Shown: one piece after another, positions 20,889 to 29,454 of the stretch
Numbering within the stretch: the first letter of the stretch is position 1
How the letters are laid out: each line of letters starts with the position of its first letter
Assembly: GCA_036265385.1 (NCBI GenBank)
Contig: DATAPD010000055.1
Span: 124,001-188,000 of the forward strand
Direction of reading: 5' to 3'
Length of the DNA stretch: 64,000 bases
Source: DATAPD01 sp036265385
GTDB lineage: Bacteria; Acidobacteriota; Terriglobia; Terriglobales; Acidobacteriaceae
The notes under the pieces: model-generated
Database searches by the model: none
What the model was told of the DNA's origin: nothing
What the model saw: the letters and a program-made list of their open reading frames with translations, nothing else
Made by a program: the position numbers and the translations under genes

Positions 20889-20969
20889 TCGATCCCTCCT
20901 GTGCCGAGATTGCGGAAACTCTACGTGCTCAGGGCAGTAGAGGTCAAGGAAGTGCCTAGCCGGTACAGT

Positions 20970-21380
20970 TCAACGATATGGTCGTTCAAAATCAACTTTT
21001 CGGTGGCAATGCAGTGTGAGCGAGACAGTGGTCTCAACTTCGACAGGTTGACCATTGCCGATGTACGGTCGGTACTCCCATTGCGAGACCGCCTCTATGG
21101 CAGCATAAATGAGCAGTGGATGGCCTTTGATCAAGCCAATTTTTTGAACTCGACCGCTCCCATCAATGATCGCTTTGAGGAGAACCGTACCGTCTCCAGA
21201 ATAGTCCCCTGGGCAAATCGGGGCTGTTCGTTTGGTCACGCGCGCTTCCGCTGCTCCTGGTGATATTCGTACTCGGGAATTGGGCGTGGAATAGACCTGA
21301 GCAAAAGATTGACGCCCAGTGACAAGCACTATCACGAGTGGAAGTACAGCACGGGTGAGGTAGACCGCTGCGCGGCTCAC
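20970..21380 (-). CDS. TonB C-terminal domain-like secreted protein
   Basis: 136 aa with a signal/anchor segment at 10-28. The rest matches the TonB C-terminal fold: DGTVLLKAIIDGSGRVQKIGLIKGHPLLIYAAIEAVSQWEYRPYIGNGQPVEVETTVSLTL, with the Gly-x-Val/Ile strand, the AxxAVxxWxYxP helix and the final strand. There is no proline-rich linker, so it is unlikely to reach an outer-membrane receptor across the periplasm. These short TonB-domain proteins are common in Acidobacteria and lack a settled role. Confidence 0.75.
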   Translation of the reverse strand: MSRAAVYLTRAVLPLVIVLVTGRQSFAQVYSTPNSRVRISPGAAEARVTKRTAPICPGDYSGDGTVLLKAIIDGSGRVQKIGLIKGHPLLIYAAIEAVSQWEYRPYIGNGQPVEVETTVSLTLHCHRKVDFERPYR

Positions 21381-21429
21381 ACAACCAGAGACACCGCGAA
21401 CGAACGATCGGTGCCAACGATGGGCGCCG

Positions 21430-22584
21430 TCAGATCCGCATCGGCATGACGATGTAGCGGTACTTGTAATCCTCGCTATCGGCGGGGCGCATCTGGCCGG
21501 CGGATTGCGGATCCTTGAACTCGAGCTTGATCTCGCCCGCGCCAGACGCTTTTATGAATTCCACCAGGTACTGCGCATTGAATCCAATGGTCAACGGGTC
21601 TCCGTTGTAGGAGATTTCAATCGAGTCTTCGGATTCACCGGCCTCTGTAGAGGACGCGGACAGCTTCAGTTCACCCTTTTCCAGCTTTAGGCGAACCGCC
21701 CTGGAACGTTCGTCCGCGAACTGGGCCACGCGCGCTATAGCGGAGCCGAGTTCATCTCCCTGAACAGTCACGGACTTGGTGATTTCCTTGGGAAGGACGG
21801 CTTCGTAGTTCGGAAATTGACCCGTCAATTGGCGCGACGTCAAGAGGCGCTGACCGATGCGGAAGAACAGGGTCGATTCATCCTTCGCAAAATCGATCGT
21901 TTCTGCATCTGTTGAGTCGAGCAACGTCTTGAGCTCGTCCATAGCCTTCTTGGGGACAAGTGTCTTCATTTCGCCCGAAACACCCTCGAACTTCTCTCCA
22001 GGCCGTTCGACGTGAGCCAGGCGGTGCCCGTCCGTTGCGACCATCGTGATCGACTCAGGCTTCAATACCATCAGGCCACCATTCAGCGTGTACCGCGACT
22101 CCTCATTGGAAATCGCGAAATTGGTCTTAGCAATCATGGACCGCAAGACCTGAGCGGGAATCTTCACCACTCCTGCAGTCGGGAAGGCTGGCAAGCTTGG
22201 AAAGTTGGCGCGCGCCATGCCGACCATCTTGGTATTGGACCGGCCGCAGCGGATGCTGACCCAGTGATTCTCGAGCAACTTGATGGTGATATCGGCATCG
22301 GGCAGCAACTTTACGTAGTCGTAAAGCTTCCGTGCGGGGATCGTGCACGAGCCTTCTTTCTTCACCTTCGCGGTGCACGAGGTGCGCAAGCTGAGATCAA
22401 GATCAGTGGCGGTGAGAGACAGCTTGTCAGTTGATGCTTCGAACAGATAGTTCGAGAGGATAGGAATCGTAGTTTTCCGTTCGACGACGCCCTGTGTTGC
22501 CGTGAGCTCGCGGAGAAGTTCGAACTTGCTGATCGTAATCTCCATCGTCGTTGTCCCCACTGCGGTCGCCACTTCAACCGGCAT
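21430..22584 (-). CDS. dnaN: DNA polymerase III beta sliding clamp
   Basis: Ring clamp that tethers the replicative polymerase. 384 aa from ATG at 22584, which has GGAGAG 5 nt upstream; Met14 at 22545 begins MEITISKFELL, the usual family start, so the first 13 residues may be an extension. Three clamp folds are recognisable; RKTTIPILSNYLFEA and the C-terminal YRYIVMPMRI are conserved. It lies directly downstream of dnaA with a 295-bp gap. Confidence 0.97.
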   Translation of the reverse strand: MPVEVATAVGTTTMEITISKFELLRELTATQGVVERKTTIPILSNYLFEASTDKLSLTATDLDLSLRTSCTAKVKKEGSCTIPARKLYDYVKLLPDADITIKLLENHWVSIRCGRSNTKMVGMARANFPSLPAFPTAGVVKIPAQVLRSMIAKTNFAISNEESRYTLNGGLMVLKPESITMVATDGHRLAHVERPGEKFEGVSGEMKTLVPKKAMDELKTLLDSTDAETIDFAKDESTLFFRIGQRLLTSRQLTGQFPNYEAVLPKEITKSVTVQGDELGSAIARVAQFADERSRAVRLKLEKGELKLSASSTEAGESEDSIEISYNGDPLTIGFNAQYLVEFIKASGAGEIKLEFKDPQSAGQMRPADSEDYKYRYIVMPMRI

Positions 22585-22879
22585 ATGCGCTCTCCATGCT
22601 GCTACTTCTAATACTTTCTTATATCAAATCAAAAACCTATAAAACCAGCAGTAACAGAAGGGGCGTCGGAAAAGTGGAAATCCCACCCAACTATCATCCT
22701 TCCATTAGTTTGCTGCCCATCACTCGTGTAAAAAATCGGGCCTCAATTCGGCGGACCACACTGGAGAAAACCACCCAACTCCCGGGTTTGATCCCTCCCG
22801 TGCACAGCTTCCACAACCGGTCCACATCATCTGGGGAGGAAGACTGGATCGTTCAGTGGAAAACAGCGCGCACCCGCTC
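22585..22879. other. dnaA-dnaN intergenic region, possible origin part
   Basis: 295 bp without a gene. It contains degenerate DnaA-box-like sites: TTTTCCACT on the minus strand (22855-22863, 8/9 to TTTTCCACA) and two weaker ones near 22675 and 22808. No perfect box and no strong AT-rich unwinding element is visible. A clear terminator is not seen. Confidence 0.3.
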
Positions 22880-24283
22880 TTAGCCGCCTAATTGCTCGGT
22901 CAGTTTGCCGATCAGCCTGTTCAAATCTTTGTCGTTCTTGCGCTGCTCGTCAATCTTCTCAACCGAGTGCAAAACTGTCGTGTGATGCTTCCCGCCGAAC
23001 TGGCGTCCAATTTCCGGCAGCGAAGCTTCGGTCAGGTGCTTGGCTAAATACATCGCAATCTGGCGCGGATACACAATCGCGCGAGAATTATTCTTCGCCT
23101 TGATCTCGACGAGGCGCAACCCGAACTGCTCAGCCACCGCTTTCTGGATCTGTTCGATGTTGACCTTGCGCGCCTGCGAGTCAATGAAGTTTTTCAGCAC
23201 CTGCTGCGCGTAGCTTTGCGTGATCTCCCCACCTGTTAGCGACGCGTGGGCGACGAGTCGGATGAGCGCGCCTTCCAGTTCACGCACGTTTGAGCGAATG
23301 TTGGACGCGATATATAGAGCCACGTCTGTGGGAAGAGTCACACGTTCCTGCTCGGCCTTTTTCTGCAGAATCGCAACCTTGGTCTCGAGATCTGGCGGTT
23401 GAATGTCGGCGATCAGCCCCCACTCAAAGCGGCTGCGGAGCCGATCTTCGACTTCCGCCAACTCTTTCGGCGGACGGTCGCTCGCGATCACGATCTGCTT
23501 CATGGACTCGTGCAGCGCATTGAAGGTGTGGAAGAACTCTTCCTGGGTACGCTCTTTTTGCGCCAGGAACTGAATGTCGTCCACCAGCAGCACATCGACA
23601 TTGCGGAACTTGTCGCGGAAGCTGGTCATCTTGTCGTAGCGCAACGAGTTGATCATCTCGTTGGTGAACTTCTCGCTGGACACATAACAGATGGCCGCTT
23701 GCGGCAGACGCTTCTTGATCTCATGTCCAATGGCCTGCATGAGGTGGGTCTTACCCATTCCCACACCGCCATAGAGGAACAGCGGGTTATAGGCCTTCGA
23801 AGGACGTTCGGCGACGGCTTGGCAAGCGGCGTGCGCGAACTGGTTCCCGCTGCCTATGACGAAGGCGTCGAACGTGTAGCGCGGGTTCAATTGCGCAGCG
23901 CCATCCCAGTCAAACCTCGACTGAGAAGGTAGCGCGCCGTGGCTCACGGGAGCCGAGGATGTCGCCGGCACCAAACCGCCGTCATGGCGGATTGGAGTCG
24001 CGGCCGGATCATCGTCCGGAGTTACGAACTTCACTTCATCGAAGCCCAATCCTAGATTGTCGACTGCTTCCTGGATGAGGTCGGCGTACTTATCTCCAAC
24101 GTGCCTAAACTCCGCGGTCGGGACCCGAACAAAAAGGATCGCACCGTTCGCATGACTGTAGCGCGTTGGTTTCAACCAGGTATCGTAGGAATGTCGATTG
24201 ATCTTCTTCTCGAGCGCGTCGAGGATTCGGACCCAGGGGTTGGGTACGACGCTAGTGCTAGTCAGAGACATATAAGTGCTCAC
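22880..24283 (-). CDS. dnaA: Chromosomal replication initiator DnaA
   Basis: Origin-binding AAA+ initiator, 467 aa. Domain I (about 16-85) holds WLKPTRYSHANG; a flexible domain II follows (about 88-125). Domain III has Walker A GGVGMGKTH (172-180), Walker B LLVDDIQFL, and the arginine-finger region. Domain IV carries the DnaA signature GRQFGGKHHTTVLHSVEKID used for DNA recognition. The order jag-dnaA-dnaN on one strand is the conserved origin neighbourhood. Confidence 0.97.
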   Translation of the reverse strand: MSTYMSLTSTSVVPNPWVRILDALEKKINRHSYDTWLKPTRYSHANGAILFVRVPTAEFRHVGDKYADLIQEAVDNLGLGFDEVKFVTPDDDPAATPIRHDGGLVPATSSAPVSHGALPSQSRFDWDGAAQLNPRYTFDAFVIGSGNQFAHAACQAVAERPSKAYNPLFLYGGVGMGKTHLMQAIGHEIKKRLPQAAICYVSSEKFTNEMINSLRYDKMTSFRDKFRNVDVLLVDDIQFLAQKERTQEEFFHTFNALHESMKQIVIASDRPPKELAEVEDRLRSRFEWGLIADIQPPDLETKVAILQKKAEQERVTLPTDVALYIASNIRSNVRELEGALIRLVAHASLTGGEITQSYAQQVLKNFIDSQARKVNIEQIQKAVAEQFGLRLVEIKAKNNSRAIVYPRQIAMYLAKHLTEASLPEIGRQFGGKHHTTVLHSVEKIDEQRKNDKDLNRLIGKLTEQLGG

Positions 24284-24453
24284 CGCTATCGCTTGATCCG
24301 ATGGATCGCTGCGTTTATGAAATTATGAATGCCGAACAACAACTCGCGAACGGACGGATCACGAGCTACGGAATACGAATAATCCCGGAGCCTACTGCTA
24401 CCGCTCGGCCGCTTCTGCGTACGAAGTGACTGCTTGTTTTATTTCAGAACGAA

Positions 24454-24473
24454 CTCCTGAAAAGCTTCAGGAG
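24454..24473. repeat. Perfect palindromic hairpin upstream of dnaA
   Basis: Arms CTCCTGAA and TTCAGGAG around AAGC. It could be the terminator of the jag transcript without a proper U-tract, a dnaA leader hairpin, or an operator. Confidence 0.4.
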
Positions 24474-24538
24474 CGGTTGCCTTGATGAGTGCTGAAAAGT
24501 TGTGACGAATCGGCATACTAGCACAAATTTTTTCGCCG

Positions 24539-24547
24539 TGTGGAAAA
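24539..24547 (-). promoter_or_regulatory. DnaA box
   Basis: TTTTCCACA read on the minus strand fits TTWTNCACA, 256 bp upstream of the dnaA start codon. Either autoregulation of dnaA or origin function is possible. Confidence 0.5.
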
Positions 24548-24711
24548 CTTCTAAGCAGATTTTTCGCGAGAACGCACTTCAGCACGCGAGAAAAAATTTC
24601 TGTCAAGTGGCGAAGTGATAAATGCAACGTGAGTAGTGCAATCTGAAATTTCCTCTTGACGAAATGCTGACACAGGATTAGAGACTTCGTGAAAAGGCAC
24701 GTCAGTCAAGG

Positions 24712-25248
24712 CTAACGGCGTCTCGACATCGGACGCGGTCCAGCGCCCTTGTAATTTTTCGGATACACAACCAGAATGCGGCGCATCCCTTCGCCTTCAC
24801 TCTCAGTTCGCAAGTCCTGTTCGTCGCGCAATGCGAGATGCACGATACGACGCTCGCGCGATGACATCGGCGCGAACTGATATGGCGATCCTGTCTTACG
24901 AACTTTTTCTGCAGCGACTCGCGCGGCCATGCGCAATTCTTCCAGTCGCATTGCACGGAAACCACGGCAATCGAACATTACTTTTTCGTGTTCGTTACCT
25001 TGCATCCTCAGCATTTCAAGCGCCAGTAGTTCCAGTGCACGCAAAAGTTCTGCGCCGCGGGCTAGGAGCAATTCGGTATCGGGCCCAGCAAATTCCACCA
25101 GAATCTCGGGTCGCTCCCAATCGCGGTCCTCGGGGAGCGGTGGATCGACTGTAATGCGGTACTTCAATAGCAAGCCGCAGTTTTTCACGCTGGCCTGCAG
25201 GAAATCGCCAATCTTTTTCGCTGCTTCGATTTTGTCGCCGATGGGCAT
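24712..25248 (-). CDS. jag: Jag/KhpB-like R3H RNA-binding protein
   Basis: 178 aa. The C-terminal R3H domain is clear: MSSRERRIVHLALRDEQDLRTESEGEGMRRILVVYP. The preceding segment (about residues 50-80) aligns in position with the KH domain of Jag, but the GxxG nucleic-acid loop is replaced by ARGA. The Jag-N module is absent. It follows yidC after 53 bp, the standard neighbourhood in which Jag/KhpB is thought to affect cell elongation and RNA regulation. Confidence 0.85.
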   Translation of the reverse strand: MPIGDKIEAAKKIGDFLQASVKNCGLLLKYRITVDPPLPEDRDWERPEILVEFAGPDTELLLARGAELLRALELLALEMLRMQGNEHEKVMFDCRGFRAMRLEELRMAARVAAEKVRKTGSPYQFAPMSSRERRIVHLALRDEQDLRTESEGEGMRRILVVYPKNYKGAGPRPMSRRR

Positions 25249-25301
25249 AAGGCTCTCAACTGCCAGCTCTCAGACTAATCGCCGAGAGCTGCATCACAGG
25301 A

Positions 25302-27047
25302 TTATTTATCTTTCTTCTTTGCGCGTTTTTCCATCATCTCGCGCATCTCTCGTCCGAGAGTGGTGCGATTCATGATGCTTTGCTGCACGATACCGATAAC
25401 GTTTCCTACCGACCAATAGAGACATAATCCGGCGGCAAGATTCCAGCTGATCACACCCAGCATGACCGGCATCATGACATTCATCATTTTCTGTTGTGCA
25501 GGATCCATCCCAGCCTGGGGAGTAGATCGCTGCATAAGGAGCATGGTGATGATGATCGCGACCGGTAGCAGGTGCCATGGATCCGGCGCTGACAGATCTC
25601 GAATCCAAAGCCATGGTGCGTGCCGCAAATCGATCGCGACGCCAAGCATGCGGTAATAAGCAAACAGGAATGGCATCTGGATCACCAGCGGCAGACATCC
25701 TCCGACAGGATTCACGCCTTCCTGCTTGTAGAGCGCCTGGATTTCTTCATTCATTGGCGCTTTGCGCGGATCGCGCATGCTGTACTTCTTGTACTTCTCC
25801 TGGATCGACTTTATCTGGGGTTGAATCTTCTGCATCTTCAGCATCGACTTCATCTGCGAGATGCGTAAGGGCAGGAGAGCCAGGTTGATGATGATCGTCT
25901 GAATGACGATGGCCCAGCCCCAATTTGCGACGATGTGGTTGTACGTCCATTTCAACCACAGAAAAAGCGGACGCGCGATGAGGCCCAACCATCCGAAATC
26001 GACAAGAGCCCGAAGGTCTGGCTCAGCTCCAGTCACTCCTGGGATGCTGACCGACTCGAGAATGGGCAGCGACTTCGGGCCGACATACATGCGTTGGACA
26101 GTGGGTCCATGCAAGTTGCCGACAGCCGCACCGACGATATCTACCTTTGTTTTTTCGCCTTGCGGTTTCTGAGGGTCGCGGGGAACGTCGAGTCCGTACC
26201 GCAACGTGACCAGCGAGGCATCTCTCGCATCCTGCGGAATGAACACAGCGCCGAAGTACTGATCGCCAATTCCAGCCCAGTGCATAGGCCCGGCAATGGT
26301 GTTGCCGCCGCTGATCTTCTTCGCCTGCACGCGTTCGACATTGTTGTTGTACTGGTACTCCACCCAGGCCGATGCGTAAGAAGCAACGCTCACTTCATCG
26401 CCAAAGCCGGCAGGCCACATGGGAAGCGCTGAAACGCTCGCACCCTTCGAGGTGACCGAGGTCTCAACCTGCACTACATAGCTGTGATCGAACTTAAATG
26501 TCTTGGTGACTGCGATGTCGCTGTCGGAATACTCGAAGTTGATCTCAGACGGGGCGGATAGAGATCCTTCCTTTGAGCTCACGTAGAGAGCCGCGTTCAG
26601 CTTATTGCGCTGGCTTTCGTCGTACGTCCATAACGATAGCGGGTAGCCGTACTGCTCCGCTGCGGCTTTGTTTACGAGTTCGAGAGGAGCGCCCTGGTCA
26701 TCGGTGTACTTTTTGAGAATCCACGACTTGACCTGCGCTCCCTTGTTGCTGAAACGGATTTTGTAAAGGTCATTCTCAATTGTCGTTTCAGACTCGGAAG
26801 ACGCCTGCTTTGTCCCCTGTGGGATAGCGGCAACCCGCGCGGGCGGAGTCGCGACTGCGCCATTAGAAGCTGTACCCGGAGCAGGTGTGGGACTGGATTG
26901 GGTTTGCGGAGGAGGCGTCGCGGATTGCGGGAAATACTTTTTCAGTAGTGGTTGGAACAGCACGAACAATACAAAGGTCAGAACGAAAACAATGAGTACT
27001 CTTTTTTCCGTACCCTGCTCGTGCTGCGGATTATGGTATTCAGCCAA
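25302..27047 (-). CDS. yidC: Membrane protein insertase YidC
   Basis: Inserts and folds inner-membrane proteins, alone or with Sec. 581 aa of the Gram-negative type: TM1 at about 17-35, a Pro/Thr/Ala-rich linker, a large periplasmic beta domain (about 85-335), then five membrane spans. The conserved arginine of the hydrophilic groove is in LPLRISQMKSMLKMQKIQPQIKSIQEKYKK. The C-terminus is Lys/Arg-rich (MMEKRAKKKDK), as is usual for ribosome contact. Only 2 bp separate it from yidD. Confidence 0.97.
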   Translation of the reverse strand: MAEYHNPQHEQGTEKRVLIVFVLTFVLFVLFQPLLKKYFPQSATPPPQTQSSPTPAPGTASNGAVATPPARVAAIPQGTKQASSESETTIENDLYKIRFSNKGAQVKSWILKKYTDDQGAPLELVNKAAAEQYGYPLSLWTYDESQRNKLNAALYVSSKEGSLSAPSEINFEYSDSDIAVTKTFKFDHSYVVQVETSVTSKGASVSALPMWPAGFGDEVSVASYASAWVEYQYNNNVERVQAKKISGGNTIAGPMHWAGIGDQYFGAVFIPQDARDASLVTLRYGLDVPRDPQKPQGEKTKVDIVGAAVGNLHGPTVQRMYVGPKSLPILESVSIPGVTGAEPDLRALVDFGWLGLIARPLFLWLKWTYNHIVANWGWAIVIQTIIINLALLPLRISQMKSMLKMQKIQPQIKSIQEKYKKYSMRDPRKAPMNEEIQALYKQEGVNPVGGCLPLVIQMPFLFAYYRMLGVAIDLRHAPWLWIRDLSAPDPWHLLPVAIIITMLLMQRSTPQAGMDPAQQKMMNVMMPVMLGVISWNLAAGLCLYWSVGNVIGIVQQSIMNRTTLGREMREMMEKRAKKKDK

Positions 27048-27049
27048 AT

Positions 27050-27334
27050 TTATTTTCCGTTAATCGATTGCAAAGATATGTTGTGCACGTGCGGCGCGGT
27101 CGCGCGATTTTCTGGGGCTACCGGATCGAGCCCGCCCTTCACGAACGGATGGCAACGCAGAACGCGCCACGTCGCTTTGATCCCCCCCCGCAATACACCG
27201 TAGCGCTCGACTGCTTCCATCGCGTATTCCGAGCAGGTCGGAACGTATCGGCAGGACGGCGGTAAAAGCGGAGAAAACGTCCACTTGTACGCCTTGAGCA
27301 CCCAAAGCAAGATCATTTGCGGAAGGCGGATCAT
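27050..27334 (-). CDS. yidD: Membrane protein insertion efficiency factor YidD
   Basis: 94 aa. The family core is complete: LLWVLKAYKWTFSPLLPPSCRYVPTCSEYAMEAVERYGVLRGGIKATWRVLRCHPFVKGGLDPV, with the three conserved Cys. An amphipathic N-terminal helix would bind the inner face of the membrane. The start overlaps the rnpA stop by 4 bp, so translation is likely coupled. Confidence 0.96.
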   Translation of the reverse strand: MIRLPQMILLWVLKAYKWTFSPLLPPSCRYVPTCSEYAMEAVERYGVLRGGIKATWRVLRCHPFVKGGLDPVAPENRATAPHVHNISLQSINGK

Positions 27335-27765
27335 CCGATCGAACTCCCCGAGGTTCGCCCAGCGCCGGAGCCTGCAGAAACCTTTTTTTGCACGACCTGG
27401 AATGCCCCGCTCATTTCGTTCAACAGTTCTCCGAAATCGGCCGTCAACACAGACTTTTTCGGATTTACGACCACATCGACCGGCAGATGTTGTGTAGGCC
27501 AGGATGCCCGCGCTGCTTCTCGAAGGCGACGCTTCATCCGGTTACGGTCTACTGCTCCCCCTAACGCTCGACTCACTGTAAAGCCAATGCGTAAGCCCTG
27601 TTCGTTATCGCGACGAAGATAGAACACGGTCATATGAGAGGAGAAGTGCCGTCGACCCTGCTTGTACACGCGTTCAAAATCGCTGTGGCGAAGCAGACGT
27701 CCACTGCGTGGAAATCGTTTGGACGGCACTGCTTTTCCGTTCGGAGCGGTTTCGCTCACAGTCAT
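27331..27765 (-). CDS. rnpA: Ribonuclease P protein component
   Basis: Protein subunit of RNase P, which matures tRNA 5' ends. 144 aa; the RNR signature appears as GGAVDRNRMKRRLREAAR, and SKRFPRSGRLLRHSDFERVYKQGRR is the usual N-terminal core. A Ser/Gly-rich tail of about 20 residues follows the domain. The first 15 residues are extra; no closer start has a better ribosome site. It lies 54 bp after rpmH. Confidence 0.96.
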   Translation of the reverse strand: MTVSETAPNGKAVPSKRFPRSGRLLRHSDFERVYKQGRRHFSSHMTVFYLRRDNEQGLRIGFTVSRALGGAVDRNRMKRRLREAARASWPTQHLPVDVVVNPKKSVLTADFGELLNEMSGAFQVVQKKVSAGSGAGRTSGSSIG

Positions 27766-27819
27766 TCACGTCGCGAAGTTCAATGTTCGGGTGTCCCACC
27801 GTTGCCCGGAGAAAGAACA

Positions 27820-27975
27820 CTATTCGCGGAAGCCGGGCTTTACTGAGACGCGTTTGCGTCCCTTCGCGCGCCGGCGTGAGAGCACCTTGGCTCCGCTCTT
27901 CGTCTTCATACGCGTCCGAAAGCCGTGCTTCTTCGAACGCTTACGCCGGTTAGGTTGAAATGTGCGCTTGGGCAT
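27820..27975 (-). CDS. rpmH: 50S ribosomal protein L34
   Basis: Short gene of 51 codons: MPKRTFQPNRRKRSKKHGFR, then RMKTKSGAKVLSRRRAKGRKRVSV. The L34 core ends where the family normally ends, with a short KPGFRE tail. AGGAG lies about 12 nt before the ATG. It is the first gene of rpmH-rnpA-yidD-yidC. Confidence 0.97.
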   Translation of the reverse strand: MPKRTFQPNRRKRSKKHGFRTRMKTKSGAKVLSRRRAKGRKRVSVKPGFRE

Positions 27976-28023
27976 TAAAAATCGCTGCTCCTAGATAGGA
28001 TCAATGGCTTGAGGCAAACAGAA

Positions 28024-28052
28024 AGTATAAATGAGCAAGGGCAGAGCGGCAA
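28024..28052 (-). promoter_or_regulatory. Predicted promoter of rpmH-rnpA-yidD-yidC
   Basis: TTGCCG (4/6) and TATACT (5/6) with a 17-bp spacer on the minus strand, 49 bp from the rpmH start codon. It lies between the regulator gene stop and rpmH. Confidence 0.5.
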
Positions 28053-28106
28053 ACAGACCGAGATTGCAAACGGCAGCTAGTGCAGAAACCAGATCGTCTC
28101 CATCCG

Positions 28107-29393
28107 CTATAGAACGGTTTCCTGGACATACGAAGGAGTCGCGGCCGCAGGGCTTGACTTGATCTGCCGCACGCTTTCTCTGCGAATGAGTTGGGTGGGC
28201 ATGAGAAGTTGCTGGGGCGGGAGATCGCTCTCCTGAATTCGTCGTAACGCAAACTCTGCCAAATGTTCGCCCAGTTCCTTTGGGAATTCACGAACAGTGG
28301 TGAGTCCGGGATGCAAGACTTCCCCGATCGTGTCGTTGAAGCCCGCGACGCTCATGTCCTCAGGGATTCGAATCCCTGACGACTGCAAGGCCTGATATAC
28401 ACCCGATGCGGCTTGATCTGTCCCGACAAAGAGCGCCGTCGGACGTTGTCCGCTGGCGAGCAGAGCTTTTACAGCTAGGTATCCGAGTTCGCGATCTTCC
28501 GAACTGATCTCACTGAAATGAGGTTCAAGATCCGATTCGGTCATGGCTCGAAGGTAGCCGTCGGCGCACCGCGCGAACCAGGGCAGTCGGCGATTCCCGA
28601 TGTACCAGATGTTTCTGTGACCCTGAGCGATCAGATAGCGAGTGATCTCCGTAGAGCCGTTGATATCGTCGGTGAAAACGCAATCGTACTGTTCCGGATT
28701 CCAATCGCCTACGATGTTGTTTCCAACCACGGAAAAGGGGATTTTTCTCTCAGAAAGTGCTGACAAAGTGCCGGCAGAGTGAGTCCCCGTCAGAATAACT
28801 CCGCTCGGACGGTTGGATCGTGTCAGGGCTTCGGGAAGTCCAGCGGTTCCCAAGGGAGCGTTCAACTCTGAACGAAAACCCATGAATTGCAGATCCCAGC
28901 CATGTTGAGTGCAATATCCCTCGGCGCCAATCAGGATCTTGGACTGAAACTCGTTGACCGTGTCGCGATTCCCGAGCATGAATGCGATCGTGCGATTTCG
29001 TCCACTCGCGGTCAGACTCACGCCCAATTTTTTTGCGGCCGCAAGTACAGAAGAGCGAACCGAAGAGGGAATGCGCTGACTTCCGTTCGCAACGTGCAAC
29101 ACTGTCGACGAATTAACTCCGGCGAGGGCTGCGACCTCTGCGTACTGCTGATTTTTATTTTGTTCCGATCCGGAAACTGAAACGCTTTCCAACTTTCGAA
29201 CTGCGCCGCCATGCGAGCGCACGGCTAAATCGTCGGCGCATAACGCGTCCACATCACCGCGAGCTGTCACGGCAGACACGTGGAACTTCTCGACCAGCTC
29301 TCGAATTGTGATCTGCCCTTTTTGCTCGATCAGGTCGAGGATCTTGCGTCGTCGCTGCTCTCCCAACAGACGCGATTCCCGGGTATTTATCAT
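28107..29393 (-). CDS. Regulator with DeoR-type and LacI-type HTH and periplasmic-binding-like sensor
   Basis: 428 aa in three parts. Residues 13-66 are a DeoR winged helix, with RRRKILDLIEQKGQITIRELVEKFHVS and the typical VRSHGGAV ending. Residues 84-124 are a LacI-type HTH (AEVAALAGVNSSTVLHVANGSQRIPSSVRSSVLAAAKKLG). From about 135 on is a LacI/PBP1 effector domain (TIAFMLGNRD ... GRPTALFVGTDQAASGVYQAL ... VAGFNDT). The LacI hinge helix that normally follows the HTH is shortened by about six residues. LacI-type sensors usually bind sugars; the ligand here is unknown. Near-identical direct repeats lie 62-109 bp upstream of its start codon. Confidence 0.85.
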   Translation of the reverse strand: MINTRESRLLGEQRRRKILDLIEQKGQITIRELVEKFHVSAVTARGDVDALCADDLAVRSHGGAVRKLESVSVSGSEQNKNQQYAEVAALAGVNSSTVLHVANGSQRIPSSVRSSVLAAAKKLGVSLTASGRNRTIAFMLGNRDTVNEFQSKILIGAEGYCTQHGWDLQFMGFRSELNAPLGTAGLPEALTRSNRPSGVILTGTHSAGTLSALSERKIPFSVVGNNIVGDWNPEQYDCVFTDDINGSTEITRYLIAQGHRNIWYIGNRRLPWFARCADGYLRAMTESDLEPHFSEISSEDRELGYLAVKALLASGQRPTALFVGTDQAASGVYQALQSSGIRIPEDMSVAGFNDTIGEVLHPGLTTVREFPKELGEHLAEFALRRIQESDLPPQQLLMPTQLIRRESVRQIKSSPAAATPSYVQETVL

Positions 29394-29454
29394 TTAGTAA
29401 TTACGCCACCACCTCGTGGTGCACTCCCGTTCTCAACGGCACGCCCAGCGAAGG

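Larger units (their letters stand above)
24284..24711. other. Gap upstream of dnaA, candidate oriC
   Basis: 428 bp without a gene, visibly AT-richer than its surroundings between 24430 and 24660. It holds one full DnaA-box match (TTTTCCACA on the minus strand, 24539-24547), a perfect palindrome at 24454-24473, and A/T tracts flanking CGCG at 24559-24600 that form an imperfect inverted repeat. This fits an origin or the dnaA control region, but one box alone is weak evidence. Confidence 0.4.

Noticed and set aside
28361..28379. T-arm-like palindrome CAGGGATTCGAATCCCTG, as in a tRNA
   Set aside because: It lies inside the regulator gene, encoding part of SGIRIPED; no acceptor, D or anticodon arm is found around it.
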